The notes: generated by a model from the sequence alone, not told the origin. Counted from the first letter of the stretch, positions 1 through 6,702 are shown. The stretch: 8,518 nucleotides of DNA from Pseudomonadota bacterium (GCA_023430845.1 JAEYYJ010000214.1:1-8518); one strand, 5' to 3'. Program-made: numbers and translations.

Positions 1-513
1 TCGGCCATGCCGCACAAGCGCAATCCCGTGCTGACCGAGAACCTGACCGGCCTCGCGCGCATGGTGCGCTCGTTCGCGACTCCGGCGCTGGAAAACGTCG
101 CACTCTGGCATGAGCGCGATATCTCGCATTCCTCCGTCGAGCGTTTCATCGGCCCGGATGCGACCATCACCCTCGACTTTGCGCTGAACCGTCTCGCTGG
201 CGTGATCGAGAAGCTTGTCGTCTACCCCGAGAACATGCGGAAGAACCTCGACAAGCTCGGCGGCTTGCACAATTCGCAGCGCGTGCTGCTGGCACTGACG
301 CAAGCCGGCGCCTCGCGCGAGGACAGCTACGCGCTCGTCCAGCGCAATGCCATGAAGACCTGGGAGACCGGGGCCGACTTCCTTGCGAGTCTCAAGGCCG
401 ACAAGGACGTCAGCGCACGCCTCTCCGCAGCCGATATCGAGGCCATGTTCGATGACGGCTATCACCTGAAGCACGTCGACACGATCTTCAAGCGTGTGTT
501 CGGAGCGGCATAA
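1..513 (+). CDS. purB: Adenylosuccinate lyase, C-terminal part (5' truncated by window edge)
   Basis: PurB cleaves SAICAR to AICAR plus fumarate and adenylosuccinate to AMP plus fumarate, two steps of cytosolic purine synthesis. The reading frame is open from base 1 and gives 170 residues ending in TAA. It begins inside the fumarase/aspartase superfamily signature (SAMPHKRNP at residues 1-9 of the fragment), which is the flexible catalytic loop carrying the active-site serine. The rest matches the helical C-terminal part of PurB, including the WHERDISHSS stretch and the conserved segment around LGGLHNSQRVLLAL. Full PurB is roughly 430-450 residues, so about 260 are missing upstream. The internal ATG at base 7 lies within the signature and is not the true start. 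No frameshift or stop is seen. The next gene starts 9 bases after the stop, so co-transcription is likely. The identification is secure. Confidence 0.96.
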   Translation, partial: SAMPHKRNPVLTENLTGLARMVRSFATPALENVALWHERDISHSSVERFIGPDATITLDFALNRLAGVIEKLVVYPENMRKNLDKLGGLHNSQRVLLALTQAGASREDSYALVQRNAMKTWETGADFLASLKADKDVSARLSAADIEAMFDDGYHLKHVDTIFKRVFGAA

Positions 514-522
514 GGGGCGCTC

Positions 523-1587
523 ATGGCACAGTATGTCGCCGTCATTGCCGGTGCGACCGGTGCTGCCGCCAAGCAACTCGTCGAGGTTCTTCTGGGTGAC
601 CCAGCCTGGGAGATCGTCGGCCTCTGCCGCCGCCCTCCAGCGCTGAAACGCGAACGGCTCACGTACGTCCAGTGCGATCTCACCGATGCCGCGAGCACGC
701 GCCTCGCACTCGCCCGCTGTCCTCAGGCAACGCATCTCTTCTACACGGCACGCGCGCAGTTCTCCGATGCGAGCGTCGGTGTCGAGGATGTCGCGGGAAA
801 CCGCGCCATGCTCGCGCATCTGATCGACGGCGCCGAGGCCGCCTGCCCGGGTCTCCGGCACGTGCATCTGGTCGAAGGAACGAAATGGTATGGCATGCAC
901 ATCGGCGCCATGCGCTTGCCGGCTCACGAGGACGATCCGCGGCACATGCCGCCGAACTTCTACTACGATCAGCAGGACCTGCTGAGCGAACGCGCCAAGG
1001 GCCAGCGTTGGACGTGGTCCGCCTCACGCCCCGGTTTTCTCTATGACTTCGCGCCGGAGCGGCCCCGCAATCTCGTCCCTCTGATCGGCGCCTGGGCCAG
1101 CATCTGTTCCGAACTCGGCCTACCGTTGGATTTTCCCGGCAAGCCCGCCTGCTACGACGCGCTGATGGAGGCGACGGACGCGACCCAACTCGCGCGCGGC
1201 ATGAAATGGATGGCGACCACGCCTGCCGCCCGCAACGAAGCTTTCAACCTTACGGACAGTTCACTTTTCCGCTGGTCGCGCCTGTGGCCGAAGATCGCGC
1301 GGCTCTATGGCATCGACTGCGGCATTCCGCGCCCTCTGAGCCTCGGCCGGTGGATGGCGGACAAGGGTCCGCTATGGGATGCCATCGTCAAGCGCCACGG
1401 CCTCGTCGCACAGCCCATGGAGGCGGTGGTCACCTGGAACTTCGGCGATTTTCTATGGGGTCTCGAGCATGATGTGGTCTCGAGCATGACCAAGATCAGA
1501 CAAGCCGGCTTCCATGACACCATCGACACGGAAGCGCGTATCCTGGCGCATCTCCAACGCTATCGCGAAGCGCGCCTCCTGCCGTGA
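523..1587 (+). CDS. PRISE-type atypical short-chain dehydrogenase/reductase (progesterone 5-beta-reductase/iridoid synthase-like)
   Basis: The 354-residue product is probably a soluble NADPH-dependent reductase. Residues 4-15 form a Rossmann nucleotide loop (AGATGAAAKQL). CRRPP at 35-39 places two arginines where the family binds the 2'-phosphate of NADPH, and CDLTD at 51-55 follows the third strand. The family marks continue with HLFYTAR (71-77), an EGTKWYG motif with Lys121, and NFYYDQQDLL (145-154) with Tyr147/148, then SRPGFLYDFAP (168-178). In plant progesterone 5-beta-reductase and iridoid synthase the equivalent Lys and Tyr act in reduction of activated C=C bonds of enones. The start ATG follows AAGGGG (512-517) at a normal distance. 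It sits 9 bases behind purB, but nothing ties it to purine synthesis. The physiological substrate cannot be read from the sequence. The family call is firm; the reaction is inferred. Confidence 0.83.
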   Translation: MAQYVAVIAGATGAAAKQLVEVLLGDPAWEIVGLCRRPPALKRERLTYVQCDLTDAASTRLALARCPQATHLFYTARAQFSDASVGVEDVAGNRAMLAHLIDGAEAACPGLRHVHLVEGTKWYGMHIGAMRLPAHEDDPRHMPPNFYYDQQDLLSERAKGQRWTWSASRPGFLYDFAPERPRNLVPLIGAWASICSELGLPLDFPGKPACYDALMEATDATQLARGMKWMATTPAARNEAFNLTDSSLFRWSRLWPKIARLYGIDCGIPRPLSLGRWMADKGPLWDAIVKRHGLVAQPMEAVVTWNFGDFLWGLEHDVVSSMTKIRQAGFHDTIDTEARILAHLQRYREARLLP

Positions 1588-1625
1588 ACCGCACTGATCC
1601 TGCGTCATTTTAGCGGCGGATTTGG

Positions 1626-1653
1626 TTGCAAACGGAGGCGAGGACACTATAGT
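1626..1653 (+). promoter_or_regulatory. Candidate sigma-70-type promoter for yajC-secDF
   Basis: TTGCAA (1626-1631) and TATAGT (1648-1653) are separated by 16 bases, close to the housekeeping consensus, and lie in a locally less GC-rich stretch. Transcription would start near 1660, leaving a leader of about 93 bases before the yajC ATG at 1753. The -10 region sits inside the 8-base palindrome ACTATAGT. Placement between two differently themed gene groups supports a real promoter. It is called by eye only. Confidence 0.55.
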
Positions 1654-1686
1654 CCGCGCGAAATCACGGCAGACGGTCGATGCGGC

Positions 1687-1717
1687 GGGCGCGACCGACG
1701 GAAGCCGGTCTACGCCC
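1687..1717 (+). other. Interrupted stem-loop in the yajC leader
   Basis: GGGCG (1687-1691) can pair with CGCCC (1713-1717), and GACCG (1693-1697) with CGGTC (1706-1710). This leaves a 1-versus-2-base internal loop and an 8-base terminal loop. No T-run follows, so it is not a classic intrinsic terminator. It lies between the predicted transcription start and the yajC start, where it could affect mRNA stability or translation. In DNA this GC-rich a 10-bp interrupted stem can arise by chance. Confidence 0.3.
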
Positions 1718-1752
1718 CCGTTCATCATCCAAGACCCCTGGGAATAGCGCGC

Positions 1753-2076
1753 ATGTCCACTTCACTGGTCTACGCTCAAGCCGGCGGCGGCGATTTTATG
1801 ATTCAGTTGCTGCCGATCCTGCTTATGTTCGTGATCTTCTACTTCCTTCTTCTGCGCCCACAGCAGCAGCGCGTGAAGCAGCACCGGGAGATGGTCGCCA
1901 ACATCCGGCGCGGAGACGTGGTCGTGACGGGCGGCGGCATCATAGGCAAGATCACACGCGTGAAAGAGGGTGATGCCGAGGTCGAGGTCGAGATCGCGGA
2001 GAATACGCGCGTCCGCCTCATGCGCGGCACCATCGCCGAGGTGCGCGTCAAAGGCGAGGTCGCCAAGGCCGGCTGA
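1753..2076 (+). CDS. yajC: Preprotein translocase subunit YajC
   Basis: YajC is a small inner-membrane partner of SecDF and the SecYEG/YidC holotranslocon. The 107-residue protein has a short N-terminus (MSTSLVYAQAGGGDF), one membrane helix at about 17-34, the family's RPQQQR box directly after it (35-40), and a cytoplasmic domain with GDVVVTGGGIIGKI (54-67) and a charged, valine-rich beta region. Length and order are typical of the family. The ATG at 1753 is preferred over the internal ATG at 1798, because the AQAGGG lead-in resembles alphaproteobacterial YajC proteins and the later start would sit at the edge of the membrane helix. The ribosome site is weak (GGGAA just upstream). It is the first gene of the yajC-secD-secF set and is preceded by the candidate promoter at 1626-1653. 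Confidence 0.95.
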   Translation: MSTSLVYAQAGGGDFMIQLLPILLMFVIFYFLLLRPQQQRVKQHREMVANIRRGDVVVTGGGIIGKITRVKEGDAEVEVEIAENTRVRLMRGTIAEVRVKGEVAKAG

Positions 2077-2128
2077 GATGCCGCGCGCGACGGCTCGCCG
2101 TTTCTGAGTTTAGAGGTCCGGGAACGAG

Positions 2129-3754
2129 ATGCTCCACTTTTCGCGCTTCAGAATCATCGCGATCGCGCTCGCCTGCCTGGTGAGCATTTTGTTCGCGATG
2201 CCGAACCTGTTCACCAAGGAACAGCTCGCATCTTGGCCGCGCTTCCTGCCGACCAAGCAGATGCCGCTCGGCCTCGATCTCCAGGGTGGCGCCCATCTAC
2301 TGCTCGCCATGGACACCGAGGAGCTGAGGCGCGAGTGGCTGCAGACGCTTCGCGATGATGCACGCCGTACGCTTCGTGATGCCAAGATCTTCCCGACAGG
2401 CGTCGGCATCGCCGGCAATCAGGTGCAGGTACGCCTCGCCAAGCCGGAGGAAGCGGATGCGGCCATCCGCGAGCTGCGCAAGCTCATTCAACCGCTCGGC
2501 AGTGCCATGCTCGGCACGAGCGGCGAGGATCTGACGATAACGAGAGGCGGCGACGGAACGATCCTGCTGGCGCCTTCGGCGCAGGGGCTTCAACAGCGCG
2601 TCATTCATGCTGCGGGCGCTGCGATCGAGACCGTCAACCGGCGCATCAACGCCCTCGGCACGGCTGAATCGACCGTCGTACGCCAGGGCGCGGACCGCAT
2701 TCTCGTCCAGTATCCGGGACTGACCGACACCAAAGTGCTGAAGGATCTGCTCGGCCAGACGGCCAAGCTCTCCTTCCACGAAGTGCACCCGACCATGACG
2801 GCCGAGGAGGCGCGGCAGGGGCGCGTGCCCTCGGGGTACCGCATTTATGCGGCGAGCGATCGTGGCGATGAGCAGGGCGTCTCCTATCTCCTGCGCGAGA
2901 CGCCTGTCGTCCCGGGTGAAAATCTCGTCGATGCCCAGCCCGGCTTCGATCAACGCACGAACGAACCGATCATCTCCTTCCGCTTCGATCAGGCGGGCGC
3001 GCGGCGTTTCGGTCGCTTCACGCAGGAGCACGTCGGCAGACCCTTCGCGATCGTCCTCGATGACAAGGTGCTCTCGGCGCCCGTCATTCGCGAGCCCATT
3101 CTCGGCGGGTCTGGCCAGATCTCCGGAAGCTTTACGGTCGAGACTGCCAATACGCTCGCGGTTCAGCTCCGCTCGGGCGCATTGCCGGTCAAGCTGACGA
3201 TCGCGGAAGAGCGCACGGTCGGTCCGTCCCTCGGCGCCGACTCGATCGAAGCGGGCAAACTGGCCTCAATCGTCGGTGCCGGCGTCAGTATGATCATGGT
3301 GATCATCGCCTATGGCACGTTCGGCGTGTTCGCCGTCATCGGTCTCATCATGAACGGCACCATGGTGGTGGCGCTCATGTCCGCTGCTGGAACGACACTG
3401 ACCTTGCCCGGCATCGCCGGCCTCGTTCTGACGGTCGGCATGGCCGTGGACTCGAACGTGATCATCTACGAGCGAATACGCGAAGAGCTGCGCGCTGGTA
3501 AATCCGCCGTGAGTGCCATCGATGCCGGCTTCTCACGTGCCATCACGACCATTCTCGACAGCCAGCTTACGACGCTTGCCGCGGCGATCATCATGTTCTG
3601 GCTCGGCTCGGGTCCGATCCGCGGCTTCGCCGTCACCCTCTCCATAGGCATCTTCACCTCGATCTTTACTGCCGTCACGGTGACGCGCCTGCTGATCGCC
3701 CTCTGGCTGCGCGGTGAGCGCGCCAAGGCCGGCAGGATTGCTGTTCCGATCTGA
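2129..3754 (+). CDS. secD: Protein translocase subunit SecD
   Basis: SecD and SecF form an RND-type membrane complex that uses the proton gradient to help pull secreted proteins out on the periplasmic side. The 541-residue product has a first membrane helix at about 7-24 and the hallmark GLDLQGG at 48-54. A large periplasmic domain with the P1 base/head region (about 55-360) follows, then TVGPSLGADSI (363-373) and five further membrane helices to about 527. The AVDSNVIIYERIREE block (439-453) contains Asp441, matching the essential proton-relay aspartate (E. coli Asp519). The periplasmic part is shorter than in E. coli SecD (about 615 residues), as is usual for alphaproteobacterial forms. The ATG follows a purine-rich GGGAACGAG. 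It lies 52 bases after yajC and 35 bases before secF, consistent with one operon. Confidence 0.97.
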   Translation: MLHFSRFRIIAIALACLVSILFAMPNLFTKEQLASWPRFLPTKQMPLGLDLQGGAHLLLAMDTEELRREWLQTLRDDARRTLRDAKIFPTGVGIAGNQVQVRLAKPEEADAAIRELRKLIQPLGSAMLGTSGEDLTITRGGDGTILLAPSAQGLQQRVIHAAGAAIETVNRRINALGTAESTVVRQGADRILVQYPGLTDTKVLKDLLGQTAKLSFHEVHPTMTAEEARQGRVPSGYRIYAASDRGDEQGVSYLLRETPVVPGENLVDAQPGFDQRTNEPIISFRFDQAGARRFGRFTQEHVGRPFAIVLDDKVLSAPVIREPILGGSGQISGSFTVETANTLAVQLRSGALPVKLTIAEERTVGPSLGADSIEAGKLASIVGAGVSMIMVIIAYGTFGVFAVIGLIMNGTMVVALMSAAGTTLTLPGIAGLVLTVGMAVDSNVIIYERIREELRAGKSAVSAIDAGFSRAITTILDSQLTTLAAAIIMFWLGSGPIRGFAVTLSIGIFTSIFTAVTVTRLLIALWLRGERAKAGRIAVPI

Positions 3755-3789
3755 GGCCGGCACGAGAGGATCTGAAAGGCCCCACCACC

Positions 3790-4746
3790 ATGCGCTTCGT
3801 TCCGAACTTCAAGGGCTTCGACTTCTTCCCGCACGGGACGCACATCAACTTCATGCGTTTCCGCGACGTCTGTTTCTGGGGCTCGATCGCCGCGATTGTA
3901 ATCTCGATCGGCCTGTTCCTCACGATGGGCCTCAATTACGGCGTCGACTTCAAAGGCGGCTCCATGATCGAGGTGCAGACGAAGTCCGGCGAGGCGGCAG
4001 ATATCCAGGCCATGCGCGGCAAGCTCGGCGGATTGGGCCTCGGCGATGTGCAGATTCAGGCTTTCGGAACTTCAAACGACGTCCTGATCCGCATCGAGTC
4101 ACAGCCAGGCGGCGAGGAAGCGCAGCAAGCCGCATTGCGCACGGTAGTCGACGCCCTAGGTGATGGATATATCCAAAGGCGCGTCGAGGTCGTGGGTCCG
4201 GCTGTCTCAGCAGAACTTCGCCGGACAGGCATCCTCGCCGTCGCCGCCGCAGTCCTGGCCATCATGGCCTACGTCTGGTTTCGATTCGAATGGCAGTTCG
4301 CCGTCGGCACGCTACTTTCGCTGGCCCATGACGTGCTGGTTGTGGTCGGTGTGTTCGCCTTCTTCCAACTCGAGTTCGACCTGGGCATCGTCGCTGCGCT
4401 GCTGACCATTCTGGGGTATTCGGTCAACGACACCGTGGTCGTCTCCGACCGAATTCGCGAGAACCTGCGAAAATACAAGCGCATGGATCTCGGCGAGCTG
4501 CTTAATTTGTCCATCAACGAGACGCTTTCGCGCACGATCCTGACCGGTGTGACGACGATCGTCGTGCTGATCGCGCTGTTCGTCTTCGGCGGTTCGGTCA
4601 TGCGCTACTTCACGTTCGCCATGCTGCTCGGCGTGCTCGTTGGAACGTACTCGTCGATCTTCATTGCAGCGCCGGTCCTCGAATATCTCGGCGTGAAGCG
4701 CGAGACGGTGACCGGCGAGAAAGCCGCAGCCAGCGCCCGCAGCTGA
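3790..4746 (+). CDS. secF: Protein translocase subunit SecF
   Basis: SecF is the smaller half of the SecDF proton-driven translocation motor in the inner membrane. The 318-residue product has a first membrane helix at about 26-46, the SecF signature GLNYGVDFKGG (47-57), and a periplasmic P4 domain to about 142. VEVVGPAVSAEL (132-143) leads into five more helices. The GYSVNDTVVVSDRIREN block (209-225) carries the conserved Asp214 and Arg221 of the proton path. AAGG (3776-3779) lies 10 bases before the ATG and a second purine run, GAGAGGA, sits at 3764-3770. The N-terminal MRFVPNFKGFDFF segment is typical of alphaproteobacterial SecF. The protein is complete, with a short polar tail after the last helix. 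SecD and SecF are separate genes here, not fused as in some rhizobia. Confidence 0.97.
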   Translation: MRFVPNFKGFDFFPHGTHINFMRFRDVCFWGSIAAIVISIGLFLTMGLNYGVDFKGGSMIEVQTKSGEAADIQAMRGKLGGLGLGDVQIQAFGTSNDVLIRIESQPGGEEAQQAALRTVVDALGDGYIQRRVEVVGPAVSAELRRTGILAVAAAVLAIMAYVWFRFEWQFAVGTLLSLAHDVLVVVGVFAFFQLEFDLGIVAALLTILGYSVNDTVVVSDRIRENLRKYKRMDLGELLNLSINETLSRTILTGVTTIVVLIALFVFGGSVMRYFTFAMLLGVLVGTYSSIFIAAPVLEYLGVKRETVTGEKAAASARS

Positions 4747-4767
4747 TCATTCGGCTGGCCGCGCGGC

Positions 4768-4773
4768 AAGGAG
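4768..4773 (+). promoter_or_regulatory. Ribosome binding site that fixes the start of the NDUFAF3-like gene
   Basis: AAGGAG is a near-perfect Shine-Dalgarno sequence with 8 bases before the ATG at 4782. The in-frame GTG at 4773 overlaps the last base of this site, so it cannot be served by it. This makes 4782 the start. Confidence 0.8.
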
Positions 4774-4781
4774 TGCATATC

Positions 4782-5159
4782 ATGCAGCCCGCGCCGCCAC
4801 GCTATCCTGGTCGAGCACCGATTGAGGCCTACGGCAATGGCGGCTTCCGCTTTGCCGGCATGAGCCATCGCGGCTCCCTCCTTTGCCTCGGCGAGGGCAT
4901 TGTCGGCTGGCCGGCGACCACCGCCGCTGGCCTCACGATCGACGACTTCGCGTTGCTGCTTGCTGAACCAGCGGGCGTCGAGTTGCTGCTGCTCGGCACA
5001 GGACGCGACTTCTGCCTCCCATCCGCAGCCCTGCGATCCAGTCTGCGCGAAGCCGGCATCCGCATCGAGCCGATGGATACGGGCGCCGCCTGCCGCACGT
5101 ACAATGTGCTGCTCGGCGAAGGTCGCCCCGTTGGAGCGGCACTGATCGCTGTCGACTGA
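4782..5159 (+). CDS. Mth938-like domain protein (DUF498 family; NDUFAF3 homologue)
   Basis: The 125-residue soluble protein is a single Mth938-like domain. It opens with a proline-rich lead and IEAYGNGGFRFAG (14-26), continues through the GSLLCLGEGIVGWPA core (31-45), and has the characteristic ELLLLGTGRDF (67-77) and GIRIEPMDTGAACRTYNVL (92-110). Mammalian NDUFAF3 (C3orf60) belongs to this family and is an assembly factor for respiratory complex I. The bacterial function is not firmly known. The gene follows secF by 35 bases, and linkage of this family to secDF is common in alphaproteobacteria. That linkage was part of the argument for a role in membrane-complex assembly. The start at ATG 4782 was chosen for its AAGGAG site; an in-frame GTG nine bases earlier overlaps that site. 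After the TGA the frame stays open to a second stop at 5247-5249. Confidence 0.85.
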   Translation: MQPAPPRYPGRAPIEAYGNGGFRFAGMSHRGSLLCLGEGIVGWPATTAAGLTIDDFALLLAEPAGVELLLLGTGRDFCLPSAALRSSLREAGIRIEPMDTGAACRTYNVLLGEGRPVGAALIAVD

Positions 5160-5195
5160 CGACCTCGCAAGAGTCGCCGACAGCCGGGCGCTTCC

Positions 5196-5214
5196 GCACG
5201 AAGCCTGTTCGTGC
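5196..5214. repeat. Perfect 7-bp inverted repeat between the NDUFAF3-like and PuuD-like genes
   Basis: GCACGAA (5196-5202) and TTCGTGC (5208-5214) flank a 5-base spacer in the 86-89-base gap. The transcript would form a stable small hairpin. No T-run follows, so a rho-independent terminator is unlikely. An operator site or an mRNA processing or stability element are alternatives. I see no convincing promoter in this gap. Confidence 0.35.
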
Positions 5215-5248
5215 TCTATCTGCTGCAGTCCAACGAGCCAGCCCGGTG

Positions 5249-5857
5249 ATGCCGATGCCCGCCATGCTTTCGAGTGCCCGCAATGCCCTGCTCGCCGGTA
5301 TCGCACTGACCACAGTGGCGATCCTGGCGGCGATCGCGATGAACGGCACCGACTGGCTGGGCTTCAGCTCGTTCCTGCTTCGCGCCATCCATGTCGTCGC
5401 GGCGATCATCTGGGTCGGCATGATCTGGTTCGTCAATTTCATCCAGCATCCGGCGGTCGTCGGCGCCGACGATGCCGGCCGCGCGACGCTGTTCCGCCTC
5501 GTTGTGCCGAAGGTCGCGACACTCTTCCGCCACGCGTCGCATCTCGTCTTCCTCTCGGGCGTGCTGCTGCTCCTGCCGACGGGCTACATGCTCTCATCAT
5601 GGGTGTATGGCGCGCCATTCCACATGCCGCTCGCCAAAGTACTGTTGTTCTGGGGCGCAGCGGCTGGCGCGGTCGCCATGTGGGTTTTCGTGCACATGAT
5701 CATCTGGCCGAACCTGCAGGTCGTACTCGGCGAGCGGCCGGGCACTGCGGAAGAGAAGGCCGCCGCACGCGCGAAGGTCGCGCTCTACGCGCGCGCCAAT
5801 CTCCTGCTCGCCATACCGGTGACCGTCCTGATGGTCGCCGCCGCGCATCTGCTCTGA
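5249..5857 (+). CDS. Small multi-helix membrane protein resembling the membrane domain of PuuD urate oxidase
   Basis: The product is 202 residues from this start. It shows about five hydrophobic helices, near 13-31, 40-64, 97-118, 128-153 and 181-199. Helix 2 has LLRAIHVVAAIIWVGMIWFVNF (split as LLRAIHVVAA, 43-52, then IIWVGMIWFVNF, 53-64), like the RWLHvvaGiaWIG region of the urate oxidase N-terminal membrane family. HLVFLSG (98-104) and the MWVFVHMIIWPNLQVVL stretch (144-160), followed by ARAKVALYARANLLLAIPVTVLM (173-195, cited in part), fit the later part of that domain. His48, His98 and His149 in or at helices could bind heme. PuuD proteins are larger and end in a cytochrome c domain, which is absent here, so urate oxidation should not be assumed. 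The start is uncertain: GTG 5246, ATG 5255 and ATG 5264 are in frame, with no clear ribosome site. It ends 2 bases before the next ATG. Confidence 0.6.
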   Translation: MPMPAMLSSARNALLAGIALTTVAILAAIAMNGTDWLGFSSFLLRAIHVVAAIIWVGMIWFVNFIQHPAVVGADDAGRATLFRLVVPKVATLFRHASHLVFLSGVLLLLPTGYMLSSWVYGAPFHMPLAKVLLFWGAAAGAVAMWVFVHMIIWPNLQVVLGERPGTAEEKAAARAKVALYARANLLLAIPVTVLMVAAAHLL

Positions 5858-5859
5858 CG

Positions 5860-6702
5860 ATGACGACGGCGCCGCTGGACGCGCTGAGGCAAGCGGCTAT
5901 TGCGCGCGAGCCCGACCGCTACTTCGCCGCCACGCTCGCACCCGAAGCCCTGCGCTATGACCTCATTGCCTTGACCGCATTCGCCGCCGAGCTCGCCAAT
6001 ATTCCGACGCAGGTGCGCGAACCGCTTGCAGGGGAGATCCGCCTGCAGTGGTGGCGGGATGCGCTTGCCGCAAACGGCGATCAGGCCGCCGCGGGAAATC
6101 CCGTAGCCGTCGCCATGCGCGACGCGATCGCACGGCATGGCTTGCCGGCCGAGATCATCGACAGCGTGATCGACTCGTACGCCGACGTGCTGCACGGAGA
6201 GCGGCCTGCGAACGAGCAGGCGCTGATCGATCACCTGTCAGCCGGCGAGGGCGGTCTCTTCCGGCTTGCGGCGCGCATTTCGGCAGGTGATGAAAGCGGC
6301 GAGCTCTGGCCCGTCACGCGCGCCGCGGGCCTCGCCTATGGTCTGTCCCGTGCGTTGCTGCGCCTCCCGTCCGAAGGCGCTGCACGCCTGCCGATCCCGC
6401 GAACACTTCTCTCGGACGCCGACCTTACGGAAGCTGCCGGCGACATCAAAAACCCCGCCGTGTCGGCCGCAATTGGCACTCTCGTCGCGCTTTCGCAGGA
6501 CGCGATGAGGGAAATCTCGCCGCAGCTCGCGAAATTGTCACGGGTACAGCGCCTGCCCTTCCTGCCCCTGGCCATGGTTAGGCCCAACTTGCGCGCCTTA
6601 GAAGCATGGTTGCAGCGAGGCGCGGGGGCAACGCCTATCGACCCCTTGTCGATCACCCGCCTTCTGCGCATGACGTGGGCCCATGCGAGCGGACGCTTCT
6701 GA
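5860..6702 (+). CDS. Squalene/phytoene-synthase-fold protein, NDUFAF6-like
   Basis: The 280-residue soluble protein has the all-helical trans-isoprenyl-diphosphate synthase fold of the squalene/phytoene synthase family. However, the two aspartate-rich metal-binding motifs are not visible. The first is replaced by LTAFAAELANIP (38-49) and the second region reads AAGLAYGLSRALLRLP (155-170). AFAAELANI followed by EIRLQWWRDAL (59-69) closely resembles mitochondrial NDUFAF6 (AFNVELAQI, then RMQFWK), a complex I assembly factor. RLPIPRTLL (176-184) fits the same family. Phytoene synthesis is therefore unlikely and no carotenoid genes are nearby. The ATG lies 2 bases after the upstream stop, suggesting translational coupling. 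The frame is open further upstream to 5599, but that part overlaps the membrane-protein gene out of frame. The family is clear; the complex I role is inferred by homology. Confidence 0.82.
   Translation: MTTAPLDALRQAAIAREPDRYFAATLAPEALRYDLIALTAFAAELANIPTQVREPLAGEIRLQWWRDALAANGDQAAAGNPVAVAMRDAIARHGLPAEIIDSVIDSYADVLHGERPANEQALIDHLSAGEGGLFRLAARISAGDESGELWPVTRAAGLAYGLSRALLRLPSEGAARLPIPRTLLSDADLTEAAGDIKNPAVSAAIGTLVALSQDAMREISPQLAKLSRVQRLPFLPLAMVRPNLRALEAWLQRGAGATPIDPLSITRLLRMTWAHASGRF

Noticed and set aside
1680..1973. Possible leader peptide or overlapping gene starting at ATG 1680
   Set aside because: No ribosome site, arginine-rich shadow composition, and most of it overlaps yajC in another frame.
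2090..2101. Small hairpin between yajC and secD (ACGG-CTCG-CCGT, then TTTCTG)
   Set aside because: A 4-bp stem and a broken T-run are too weak for a terminator, and termination between yajC and secD would be unexpected.
2297..3031. Long antisense open frame (244 codons) inside secD
   Set aside because: It lies wholly opposite a secure SecD coding sequence. Its arginine- and alanine-rich translation is what a high-GC gene gives on the opposite strand, and no family motif is visible.
4605..5306. Antisense open frame of 233 codons across the secF end and the NDUFAF3-like gene
   Set aside because: It overlaps two well-supported + strand genes, its composition is that of a shadow frame, and no ribosome site or domain supports it.
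5599..5859. 87-codon upstream extension of the NDUFAF6-like gene, overlapping the PuuD-like gene
   Set aside because: The extension is out-of-frame translation of the membrane protein. The family's usual N-terminus fits the ATG at 5860, placed 2 bases after the previous stop.
5860..6702. Carotenoid-synthesis gene (crtB)
   Set aside because: The aspartate-rich catalytic motifs are missing, the NDUFAF6-like motifs fit better, and no other carotenoid gene is present in the window.
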